Position numbers and translations under genes: made by a program
In this document: one piece after another, positions 24,464-36,200 of the stretch
Numbering within the stretch: position 1 is the first letter of the stretch
How the letters are laid out: each line of letters opens with the position of its first letter
The notes under the pieces: generated by a model
The model's database searches: none
What the model saw: only the letters and a program-made list of their open reading frames with translations
Told to the model about the DNA's origin: nothing
Assembly (NCBI GenBank): GCA_034008185.1
Contig: CM067081.1
Coordinates: 151,992,258 to 152,056,257, forward strand
Direction: 5' to 3'
Source: Gorsachius magnificus
Lineage: Eukaryota > Chordata > Aves > Pelecaniformes > Ardeidae
DNA length: 64,000 nt

Positions 24464-24939
24464 TGACGTGCGTGCCTGTGCGGTGAAGACGAGGGCTTCC
24501 GTGGCGGCTGCGGAGCCCCGCTTCTCGGCGGGGCTGGGTGGGGGGAGCCCGCCGGGGGCGGCCGCAGCTCGGTTCGTACCCTCAGCCCCGACCCGGGCAC
24601 GGCAGGTTCCGAAGTTGCGCTTCCAACAGCTCTTAGCGGGGCAGGAAAGCAGCCTCCTTCCTCTGACAGACCCGTGCCTCACGCCTGCCCCTCCCCGACG
24701 CCTCCGCCGCTGCCCCTTCCAGCAAGGAACCCGCGCTGGACTTGCCTGACGTGTGAGGCTTCAGCAGGCAGCTGCTACGACGTCAGTGCAGCGCTGTTAA
24801 AAGGGGCGGGCAGCTTTGGCGGGTTATCTGTGTTACCTTGGCCATGCTGTAAAAATCAGCTCGTGATGTCATGGCAGCTTGGTTTTATGGATGCGGAAGG
24901 ACAAAGTGGATGAAATAAAGCTTGAGATCTCTGACGTAT
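24464..24939. promoter_or_regulatory. Cluster of CRE/ATF-like sites at the island's 3' edge
   Basis: Five CREB/ATF-like octamers lie within 480 bases: TGACGTGC (24464), TGACGTGT (24747), GACGTCAG (24779), TGATGTCA (24864) and TGACGTAT (24932). All but TGATGTCA contain the TGACG or ACGTCA core. None is the perfect palindrome TGACGTCA. The clustering next to a CpG promoter suggests cAMP or stress-responsive control, but this is inference. Confidence 0.4.
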
Positions 24940-27900
24940 GCGTGCTATATTGCTGAGAATGATGACATGCCAAATACAAGGACAGGGATGTTTTGCTTGG
25001 GGACTGTCTTTCCAGTTTCCTGGGCAAGAAGCCTGCTTAATCTAACACGAGTATGCCCAGAGAAGAGCAGACTATCACGATCCTGTTGATAATGCGCGTT
25101 ATTTTAGCTTTAATGCGTAGTGACTTTGGATAAGTGTGTGAATCCACAATTTTGTATTGGTGGTGTGTGGGTTTTTTTGGGGTTTTTTTTCCCCCCCCCC
25201 CCCCCCCGAGGCTTTACTTGCATGTTTATGTCAGGAAAGAGGAACTGGCAGTTGTATTTGTAGCATGTGGGCTTAGTGGATTTCATTCTCGTCTAACAGA
25301 GGTACGCTAACAACGGGGACCCTGTGTTTTCTGTTAGTTTCTATTTTAAATTCATTAGGCTTCTGTAGTTGCTCACTGTTACTCTCGGCTCCTGTGTAAC
25401 AGTTTCATACTCATCTACAACCTTTTATTGTTGCTCTTTTCATCTGTGCACACACCAAACCCACCAGGTGACTTTTATTTACTAACCATATGTGCAATAT
25501 ATAGCTTTTCAGTGTGAGCATTCTTCTTGTGGCTTTTGGATGGCAGGAAGGTTGTGAGGGCTGTGACGAGCAACATGCTGCTTATCAAATGTCCCTGCGC
25601 TGCCATAACCAACTCCACAGTACCTCCTTGCATCATGATTGCTAAATATGATTGCAATATGAAAAACTCACAAAATTAAGACAAGGAAATTAATCCCAAA
25701 GATGTGGGAAATAAAAGGGAAACTCGGCGATGATTTTTAGCTTTTTCTCATGTCGGTACATAAATCCTCCCTTTTTTCATTTGTAAGCCATTTCTCATAG
25801 AAAATTAGGTGACAAAACCTTGTGTGTACAAACAATTTCTTTTCTCTTAGTGGGACTTTGGCTTCTTATCTGCTCTTCCTGTTGGCAGCGGCCACTAGCG
25901 GCATGTGCTCCGGCATCCTATAATCCCAGCGTAGCTTCATAGCCTCCCTCTCTGTTCTTTGTAGTCAGGATGTGACTGTGCTTGCTTCTGTTGCTGATAA
26001 AAGGTGACCAGACTGCCTTGATTCTGCCAATATAAACTTTAATCCCCAGGTGCAACATAAAGCTGGGTGTGCTCTTTTGTGTACCAAAAAAAAAAAAACC
26101 AAAACCCAACATGTGTTTACACTTTTCTGGCTTGCAAAATCCTAACTGGATTTTAAAGGGGTTTTCTAATGCAGGAATATGCCTTTGACCTGCTTGAAAA
26201 CCTTAGGGGGAAGGAGGAATTGGTGTACCCCACACATCTCTAATCCTTGTCTCTGCCAAGTGTTGCAAAATATGCTACTGATTTATGTTACTGCTTGGGG
26301 ACTAGACTCTGGCAGTTGTCTCAGATCTGTATCTGGAAAGCAACCGGAGAAGCTAGATGTATTACATGAGCTATACTTGCTTATAAATGCATTAGGAAAA
26401 AAAAAATCTGGATTATGTATATGGCAGGTGTATTGGAACTCTTCTCAGACTAGTAAATTGTGTGCTAATTAATGAGAAGACTTAATAAGACCTATTATAA
26501 CTCCTGTACACTCAGTAGTTTCCTCTGAGCCTTTGACATTGACCTGATGAAGTAGGGAATAGCACAGGTTTTGTATGCTGGGAGACAGAAGATCTGGAAG
26601 TATTTCCATTCTTGGTGGTGGTTGAAAAATTTCTAATGCTGAAAAGGGCCACTTAAGGTTTCCGTTACAGCATCAGACTTTTGTTGTGTGTTGCAATCTA
26701 AGTGTCTGACTTCTAACAGAAAAATCTTTCTCCTCCACGCTGTAGTCCAGGTAATCCAGGTTCATTGTCATAGAAAATTGCAGTTGAATTTTGTTAATGT
26801 TTCAGTTTGAAAAGGCTTGGTGTGTTTACCTACCTACTTACAGGACAAAGCAAAAACTTAAAGGTTTGGACCAAAGAGTACTTGAATTTTCAGAGATACT
26901 TTGAAATGGCTGGAAAATGTCAAGGCTGGTATCTGGGACTGTTTAGAGAAGAACGTTCAGCGGAATAGCATGGTTAATAATCTGGTTTTGAAGGGAATAA
27001 CTGATGTGGATTTGGTGTCTTTTTTTTTCTGCTACATTAGAACTCAGCGTTGATGCTAACTCAAACAAATCTTTAATTCTAATGCATGTATGCACGTTAA
27101 CTCTAAATTAGCTATCTGCCAAGAAGCAGGTGTAGGCTATTGCTTACTTGTTCAGCACCTTTCACAAGCCAAGAGCTCTGCAAAGAGTGAGCATTGGTGG
27201 TACTTTGATTCTGCATTGGATTCAGCTATCCTAGAAGGTTGTCTCTCCGCTTAGTTGACTTGATTTCACTGTGTAGTGAAGACATAGCTTACAACACAAG
27301 GACACGGTAACTCGCTTTCATAGTAAGAAATAGCTTCTTTCAGCTATCAGTACGGTCACCTCTGTCCTTGCTGCACATGGACTGGGTTAACTTTTTTTGC
27401 ACTTGAAACTTTGCCCTGGTTCCTTGGCCTTGTTCGCTTAAGTGCAAATTCACACCCTTTCTGGACTGTTTTCTTTTTCCCTTCTTCCTAAATATATGTC
27501 TGCTGGCATTGTACCGTATTTTGGCAGTCTCAGACATTGCAGTGTGCCTCTTGGGGAGCTGAGGTAATTTGCATTCAGGACAGCACGGCGTTCACTGCAG
27601 CAAGGTATCTGGAAACATTGACAGGAAAAAAAGTAGTTCCCTGCTGCTACTGTTGTATCTCTGCCTGTTAAATGGGTATGATTTTATAGGATTATGCTAG
27701 CAAAATTTCAGTAGTCTTTTGGGTTTCCATCTTGCAGTGGGAGATAACTAAATGAGACACTAATAGCATGCTGCTCCAGTCTATGAAAAATGTCTTTATT
27801 GTTCAGGAGTTTATTCTTTAAAAGCTTGAACAACAACTATGCCCTGACTGATAGTTTTAAATTGTTGTTGGTTTTGTTATATTTTTGAAAATAAAGTAAG

Positions 27901-29069
27901 GAACGTTGGACTATCATTCTCCTTTCTCCTGGCTTTGTGTTACCCACTGCATTTTGTTGACTGTTCTGCAGTGATTGACAATCTGATTGCTATATAGTGT
28001 GTTCAGGGAAAACCTGTATGATCATTAGGGCTAATCTAAGCAGTGACTGGAATCTGTAGATGCATTAGAGATCACCACGAAAGAGAACTAGTTTCTTTGC
28101 ATGCTTTTCTGGTGAATGCAGGGTTCTTGAAATTTTTCTGAAGTTAAAATTTATCAAGGAGTGCTGATATTTGACAATATTGAGAGAGGAAGATGAGCAT
28201 ATAGGAAATTGCTTTTAATTAGTCCTCTCCCTTCAAAAACGAAAGTAAAGTATAAAAAACTGCTTTATGCAGAACTTGCATGAAAATACATTTTCCTGTC
28301 TTATTAGAGAGCTTCCTGTTTTGGTGGGCCAAATTAATCCTATCGGCCTCCTACTGAAGCAAATGTGTTGTTTGAAAGTGCCAGGAAACGGAACTTAGCT
28401 TCCTGAATATAATTTTACGATTTTCTTACTCTTTTCTTCCCCTGCTTCTCCTCCAAATATTTAGGATCAAAATAATCCTTTTAAAGCCAGTAAGTGTACT
28501 GTTTGGTTCATAGACTATCCAGGAAGGTCGCTTATATATGTATCTTGGGTTGGCTTGGCAAGGCTGTTTAACCTTTCCTAAAAAATGTCTACTTTACCCA
28601 ATAATTGTTGTTGGTCTTGTAATACTGACTTCCTGGTGATCAGGAGGGTGATTTCCTTAAATGAATGAGAATTTGTATTCACAACTGCCTGACTTGCTAG
28701 TGACAATACACAAAGGGTTTCAAAGAGAAGTTACAATTTGACATGAATTTGCTGAAAATAACGTAAGTCTGCTCTTTGCTGGAGAGGCTTCTTTGGGATA
28801 TACTGTCAGAGGGCAAAATTGCCGAGGTGCTGCTAAAGACTATTGCTTAAGTGCTTTTAGGCATAGTTGAAATTGGGAAAGTAATAGCTTGCACACACAG
28901 TGCAAATTAGTTTGCTATAGAAAATCACAGGAGCAGGTTGTTTTTACAGATAAATTCTTAAATATGGTTGGGAGATTTTTGGATTGGAAAAGGTGAGCTT
29001 GGTTGAGGACTGTGTTACTTTTGGGCGACCAGTGAAACACAAATAATGTAACTGCTCATACAGTTGACT
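24940..29069. other. Probable intron 1 of the CpG-island gene, proximal part
   Basis: AT-rich sequence without credible exons, RNA genes or recognised repeats. Frames here are below 100 codons and unremarkable. Confidence 0.4.
25191..25207. repeat. C17 homopolymer
   Basis: A run of 17 C follows T7-G4-T8 tracts, giving a purine/pyrimidine-asymmetric stretch from about 25166. The length is probably variable and poorly sequenced. Confidence 0.8.
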
Positions 29070-30250
29070 CAGCCTCCTCTTCTCCAGGCTAAACAACCCC
29101 AGTTGCCTCAGCCACTCCTCATAAGACTTGTACTTTAGACCCTTCACCAGCTTCGTTTGCCCTTCTCTGGACATGCTTCAGCACCTGATCTGGTTGTCCT
29201 GGATGTGCTGTGTGATGGCACTCAAGATGATCTGCTCCATGACCTTTCTCAGCACCAAGGTCAGACTGACAGACCTATAGTTCCCCAGATCCTCCCTCCG
29301 GCCCTTCTTGTAGATGGGCGTGACATTTACCAACCTCAAGTCAAATGGATTTTCCCCAGTGATCCAGGACTGCTGGTAGATGGTGGAAAGTAGCTTGGTG
29401 AGCACCTCCGCCGGCTCCCTCAGTACCCTTGGGTGGACCTCGTCTGACTCCATAGACTTGCGCATGTCTAATTGGCCAAGCTGGTCACTAAACCATTTTT
29501 CTCTTGGATCATGGGAGCTTTCTTCTGCTCCCCATCCCTGTCTTCTGGCTCAGGGGGCTGGGTACCTGGAGAACAGCTGACCTTACTATTAAAGACTGAA
29601 GCAAAGAAGGCATGAAGGACCTCAGCCTTATCCTCATCCTTTGTCACTATGGTTCCCCCTGCACCCAGTAAAGGATGGAGATTCTCCTTGGCTCTCCTTT
29701 TGTTGTTAATGTATTTATAGAAACACTTTTTATTATCTTTCACAGAATTGGTGAATTTAAGTTCTAGTTGAGTTTTAGTCCTTCTAATTTTCTCTCTGCA
29801 TGACCTCCCAACATCCTTGTAGTCCTCCTGAGATGCCTGCCCCTTCTTCCACAGCTTATAGACTTTCCTCCTTTTTCTGAGATCCAACCAAAGCTCTCTG
29901 TTGAGTCAAGACAGTTTTCTTCCCCTCCAGCTCATCTTTCAGCACATGGGGATGGCCTGCTCTTGCACCTCCAGGATTTTCTTTTTGAAGAGCGTCCAGC
30001 TTTCTTGAGCTCCTTTGCCCTTCAGGACTGCCTCCCAAGGGACTCTGTCAACCAGCTTTCTGAACAGACCAAGTCTGCCCTCCAGAAGTCTAAGGTGGCA
30101 GTTCTGCTGACCCCTCTCCTTACTTGTCCAAGAATTGAGAATTCATCATTTCACGATTGCTGTGCCCCAGGTCTCCTCCAACCATCACATCACCCACAAG
30201 TCCTTCTCTGTTCACAAACAACAGGTCTAGCAGGGTGCCTTCCCTAGCTG
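29070..30250 (-). mobile_element. CR1 LINE fragment, internally deleted and 3' truncated
   Basis: Read on the minus strand, the element covers the end of the endonuclease part and the first part of the reverse transcriptase of the CR1 ORF2. It contains characteristic phrases such as VTPIYKKGRREDLGNYR and KVMEQIIL (29465-29178) and, upstream, KAEVLHAFFASVFNSK (29887-29468). At about 29180 the RT region stops and jumps to the 3' part of CR1 (EEWLRQLGLFSLEKRRLSQ, 29174 down), so the rest of the RT is missing. The 3' part then ends near 29070 without the usual 3' UTR and ATTCTATG tail. In-frame stops and frameshifts show it is dead. CR1 copies are normally 5' truncated with an intact 3' end. Confidence 0.9.
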
Positions 30251-33200
30251 GTTCACTCACCAGTTTGCATTGTTATGTCTTAAAGTAGTGTTAAGCATTT
30301 GCTGTATAAGACAAATTATCTTTCCAGGACAAAGAATTTGTCAGAGGGAGGGAAAGGAAAAATATGAAGCTGGCAAACTTTAAAATACTCGTGGGTTTTT
30401 TTACTTTAGTTTCATTACTGCTGGGTCAATTTTCTTCAAAAGGTTATTGTTGATTCAATATTTTAATCAAATTACTGACTGAATCTTGTAGCTGAGACTC
30501 ATTTTTCTATGAGGGAAAAAATGGCTTTCTGTTCCAGTATGGGATACTGTATGTAGTGTCTCTCCTGAAAATAAGGCAATCCAGGATGAATAGCTACACT
30601 TAAATGATCAGAATGATCCATTCCATCTTGTTAAATCTATGAATAAACTTTGCCTCCAGCTCTTGATGGTCAAAACATTTTAATCAAATGCGTAGCTGTG
30701 GACAGGTCGATATATTCAGGCAAACTGGAACAAGAAACTCTTGCACTTCTGACAGGGGGAGAGAGAATTTTGTGTAGAGAGGGTATCCCCAGAGCGGTAG
30801 TTTTGTCACTAACCCAAGCAAATAAAAAGAGGAAATCCAAAGAGAAGTCTTTAATGGTTCTTTGAACTAGCTGCCTTGGAAGCAGCATTTTAACAGAGAT
30901 GGCTTTAGCAGAAGAAGACTTTTTAAATTAATGTAGGGATGGGGGGATGGGCCTTTGTTGAAATGTTGACGAACCAAGTAGAAATCAGAGATGTGGTCCC
31001 AGCGCACAAATACACAAAAGTAAGGTGATATCAGAAGATACGGAGAAATGGGTAAAAGCAGGAGAAGAGAAAAATTAAACTTCTACAGTAGCCTGCAAAG
31101 CCAGACATGTAAAGACATGCATTTTTAAATGAGTTTCAGAGCAATTTGACGCCTCTGATTGCACTGAAACTCAGTAAAATGGGGCATAAAATGGATTAAA
31201 ATTGGAGGCAGGAGACATGGAGTTGAAGATAGGGTGGAGCAATGAAATAGTGTTAGTTACTAAGTATTAGTGCTAAGCGTGTCACAGATGTTAATGTAAA
31301 ATATGTTAAATAGCTTGGAAAGAAGGAAAAGCGTGGTGGAACTGTGACGTGAGAAGTGAAAGCCTGTGATTTATTCCTGACTTCTGAACAAATGCTGTCT
31401 TGCAGCAGAGATGATAATGCAGCTGATTTACAGGTCTAGCTTCTAGCTAGAGGGCTAGCCTTCCCCTGGTGAGTAACTGCAGGCACTTGCCCTCTCTCTC
31501 AAATAGGCGCTAATGTGCCCAGATGTAGGTGAGGATAGGGAAGAGAAGGCGGTGACCAATGCTTAAAAATAATTCTGACTGATTTAGTGGCTGGATTTCT
31601 TCTGGCCTTCTTAAAGACTCGGCGCTTTATTAGTTGAGCATGTGATGTTTCCATGCTAGGCTTTTGGTTCTGTTGGTCGCTGTTGTGACTGTGTCCTCAT
31701 GGTAGGGACTTCCAGCTACTGTAGTGGCACCCAGCCTCGTAGCTGTGTAACTACGTTGTAACTCTGCCTGGGCTCCCGCACACTTAAAACCTGTGGGGGT
31801 CTGAGCTGCCCCCGAGTGCTTGTGCTGCAGAACTAGGGCTGCTGGTGGCCCCGCTGTGAGCGGCTGTCCTAGGCCCTGCTTTAGTGCCACATGCTTTCTC
31901 AGGACCAGCTGGATTTCTGATGCGGCTTCTGCGTGATCTCTTTGGGGACCTTGCAGCACTCAAATGAAATGTCAATACAGAGGTTTCTAACAACATGCTT
32001 GGATGTATCTTCTATTTCTGTGAAGCACGAGAGGCCTTGATCTGGGCAAACCTGAGAGCAGGTCCTGCCCATACCTGGTGGCTTCTGGAGGTAGAAGAGG
32101 TAGGGAAGGAGTGTAGAGGTCCCTGCCACTGCTCCTGGTTCTGGCTGAGGATCCTGACCCGACCAGTGTCTGCTCCTTGTGGAGTCTGTTTAGTCTTTAG
32201 GCTCCAGCTAGTATGCTGGGATAGGGAAACTTTTTATTCATTTACTTAAGGGTTATATTGGTAGCTTTTATCTTCCTACTAGTTGCTTAAGCTGTTTCAG
32301 ACTCCTAGGTTCTCTTCCATTGTGAAACAGGTATTTTTTTAAATCAAAAATGAAAGTTACAGTCTGCAGCAGGCTTAAAAAAAAAAAAACCAAACAAACC
32401 AAAACAACCCTATAAATTACCTGAATTGTAAAATCATTAAAGTAAATAATATTTGAAGATAAGTTTCTTCTTAATGTTTTGCCTTGAATCAGAAGGGTTT
32501 GATGATTACTTCTTGCAGTGAGTAATCAGAATGTTTTTCTTCTTTGCTCTCTCATGCCACCATTCACTTGTCTGTGACACTTCAGTTTCTTAACTGAATA
32601 TTAATATACACATTATTTGTATTAACATCAGTAATTGAGTTAGGAAATGGAACTTACTGGCTAGTTACATTTCTCTTCAGAAACAGTGATTTAAGAATCA
32701 AAACAAAGTCACTGATACAGGAAAAACAAATTGGTTTTGATAAACTGAAACTTTTTTCCGTTTTATGAATTATACTGCTGGCTTTTTATTCAGTTGACTC
32801 TTGCAAAATGTCTCTATCTTAATGCAAGCATACTGTACATTCCTTTTCATTCAGACTGACACTAATTTTTGTCATTAAAAAATTACATTTAATCTCTGAA
32901 GGTAGAATCCTTTTGTATTTCATGTGTTCTCCTGTGGTCCAACAGTACTATAGCATTCAAGAAAGTTATGCAGGATGACAGACACGTAAGGATGGTTTTC
33001 AAGAGTTCTTGGGGATCCTTTTTACTTGCCTTTTGAATGCCTATAACTTCTTAATTCTTGAGAAAGAGGGCTTTTATGTCTTTTAAAATAAAAGCATTCT
33101 CAGGTGAAAATATGATTCTAGGGGAGACTTTGCAAAAGACCTGATTTTTGTGGTATGTACAATAATGTGAATTGCTATCAGTGTGTAAAATTATTTAGCA

Positions 33201-36200
33201 TTTGTGTTTTGGCTTATTTTAAATCTAAATATAGAACTATGTGAATTTTAAGATGCATTTTAAATTTGAAAGCAAGTTGCATCTATTTACTATGAAAAAT
33301 AATCATCCATTTTAGAAAATAGGGTGGTTGTTAATGCAGAAGTTTAAGTTGACTTTCGTCAGGTTTGGTAATCTGACCCAACTGTTGCTCTGTAATTACC
33401 TTCACACTCTTTCGAGTTATGCATGATAATGCAGTAAACAGTGTTCTTTATAATTTATTAATCTATATCTGATCCAGTGGACAAATATGCTCACTAGGCT
33501 TACAAATGAAGGGCACGTGAACACCTGAGTTGTTTGTTAACATGCTGTTTAGAGACTGCCAAGCGAGGCCAGGTAGCAGAAAGTAATTGCCACAGCGCTC
33601 TGCGGTGGCTTTTGTGGTTAGGTTAAATGAAAGGGTCTAAGCAAGTCAAAACACAACCACCCAAGTGGTTGGTTGTGCATGTAATCTATTTCTAAACTTC
33701 CTTATATCCTTTCCCTGTCCTGTATCAAGCATAGAGGATATCTTCAGAATAATGTTCCTGAGATGCAGTCAAAGGGGGGGAAAAAAGTCCATCCCAACTG
33801 CTGTGTGTGGCCAGCAAGAGACCTGGCTGTTGTTGGCATGGGCTGCCCTTGGTGGTCAACTTCAGGGTGGAGAATTGCTCCTTCAAGTGTTTGTCTTATT
33901 TTCTACATAAGGACTTGATATAAGGACTTTACTGCTTATGCACAGGATATATTAAAAGCATTTTGTTCAGGGAAATGAGAATAATATTAACATTGTGTGT
34001 ATTAGTAAGGAATTTAAAGGAACTTCAAAACCCACATGAGTTACCTCTTCCAAGGATTTTGATAGAGCTTAAACAAACAAGCATCTGTTCATCCATACTG
34101 TGGAGAATTACTACTTTCTGGTTTTAACAACTGTTAACTTTTAACAGTATAATTTCTGCTTTTCTTATGTGGCTGATACCAAAGGTGTAGTAACTAGATT
34201 TATATGGGGTTTTTTGGTTGTTTTCAGCAAATGCAGTTGAGCTGTAACACAAAAGGAGGCTTACCACCTTAAAAGCTGAGTAATACTGGGATGTGGGAAT
34301 GTGGTACATAACGTGCATCTTACCACTGTGAATATTGTGTCCTCTTTGTTATTTCCTAACTGCCATCCAGCAGTTGTGATTAAAACTAATCTTAATTGGT
34401 TTTTGTGCCTCATGTAACTTACAGAAAATGTTGACATAGGAAGGCAATAGGTTCTAAATGAAAAAGGGAGGGGAAAAAAGGGATTAAGTAGTTTCACTGT
34501 GCATGTCTTATGGTTTGCTGATTTACATATTTACATAATTTAGAAAACTGAAGAGTGTTTCTAGAGGTGTCTCGCACATCTCAAATTGTCAGATTACTTT
34601 TTCCCCGACAGGGTTAAACAGTGATGTTTAAAGGCATTTGCAAGCCCTTATTGACTACTGCTGTTCTGCTGGGGTCAAGGCATACACGTTCAGCATTCAT
34701 CTGAAATAGCACGTGGTATTTGACAAGTGTGAGCAGGACCATGATCCTTTTATATGAACATCAGAAAGCCTTCAGTCTTCTAAAATTTCTTTGATACAAA
34801 TAATTCAGACTCTTATTCTCTAAAATTCATTACTTTCACTATGGTTTTCTAAGAGAATATTAACGTAGTCCTTTCAAAAAGGAAAGTGTTTTTAAAGCTG
34901 ACACAGAGAAAAATGGTCGGTGTCAGGAAGACTGGGTTGGTAATGCTGCTGAAGGAGCTGCATGGGGAACGGATCCGGGGCGTAGCAGTTGAACATAACC
35001 CTTTTCCAGTTAATGTGTCTAGGCATGATGTAATGAATGCTCAAATTCGGCAAAGCTACAGAATCCAGACCCTCGCTTGTAGAGAAGCGACAATACAGCA
35101 CTGCAAATAAAAACTCAAGTTATGCTGTTCAGGTTCTCTAAGTGTCGTAAATGCCCCTTTGCAGCACCAGGCTTTCTGATTCTTTGCTTTTGCCTCGAGG
35201 TGCTTGGGAGATATTCTACATATCAGAAAAAATTACAGAAATTCCCCACTAGAGTGAAATTTTGGAGAGAGTTTGCTGCACGGGAAAAAGCCCAACCAGA
35301 TTCGCTCTGCTGCCCTGTGGTGTAGAGTGCTATTGCTCACACCAATGCTGGCTTAAAAAAAAAAAACAAACAACTTAGATCTTTCACTATTTCCTTCCTT
35401 TGGTCCCAGGGAAGGAGTTTAGAGACCTGAGCAGAAGTAGATGACTTGTGCTCTGTGAAGACTGGGAGTGTGTATATTCAGTAGTCTTCTGTTTTCCACA
35501 GTGGTCTGCTCAGCTCTCTTTGCTAGGACAAAGTACATATTGGAAGAAAAAAACAGTGCTGCCCCTCTCTCCTTCCCGTATGTTCGTTTTGAGGTAGTCC
35601 TTCGTGTCACGAATACTCGGGTTGCCTTTGTGCCCACGTACCACCCTGAATCTAGAGTTTGGCATGGAAATGGAGGAATTTCCCCCATCAGTATTTTCTT
35701 CCCCCTTCAGAAATCAAGGTAGCTGTTTGCTATCAAATGTTAGCTTCAGTTTCAGGAAGGAAAAATGCTTTCTAAATATGAAAAGTGAGAATATGTAATC
35801 CTTGCTAAGACTGACAAGGACTGCATGCTTATTACAGTTAGTAAGATGATAGGCAACCCTAAATGTGCGTAAGGCTAGCGGAGCTGGAAACTGAAATATG
35901 CAGAGCTGAGGTATCTGAAGTACTATAGTTGGAATTTTTTTTTTTGGTATATGTGGAAGGGCAGGCTGTTTGAAGTTAAAATACAATATTTACAGTGGCT
36001 CTGGGCGTAGAAGCAGGATCAGCTTTCTGATAAGGGTTTTTTTTTCCCAGGTATGGTACACAAGGGGTTAGAAAAGCAGAAGCTATTTAGTAACTGGAAA
36101 TAAGGAGGGAGGACTGCGAGCTGACTGTATGCTGCTGGAAGGACCCTTTATCCTAAGGATTTTTTCATTTTTATTGGTGTGTGGGCTTACATTGTGAGAA

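Larger units (their letters stand above)
23600..24720 (+). promoter_or_regulatory. CpG-island promoter
   Basis: This is the only block in the window with dense CpG dinucleotides and very high GC, against AT-rich DNA on both sides. Multiple GC boxes of the GGGCGG/CCGCCC type (for example within 23975-23990 and 24160-24175) would bind SP/KLF factors. No TATA box is evident, as expected for a broad vertebrate CpG promoter. Plus orientation is favoured by consensus donors at 24000|24001 and 24211|24212 and by phase-compatible candidate exons far downstream on that strand. A bidirectional promoter is possible, since minus-strand donor-like sites also exist. Confidence 0.85.
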
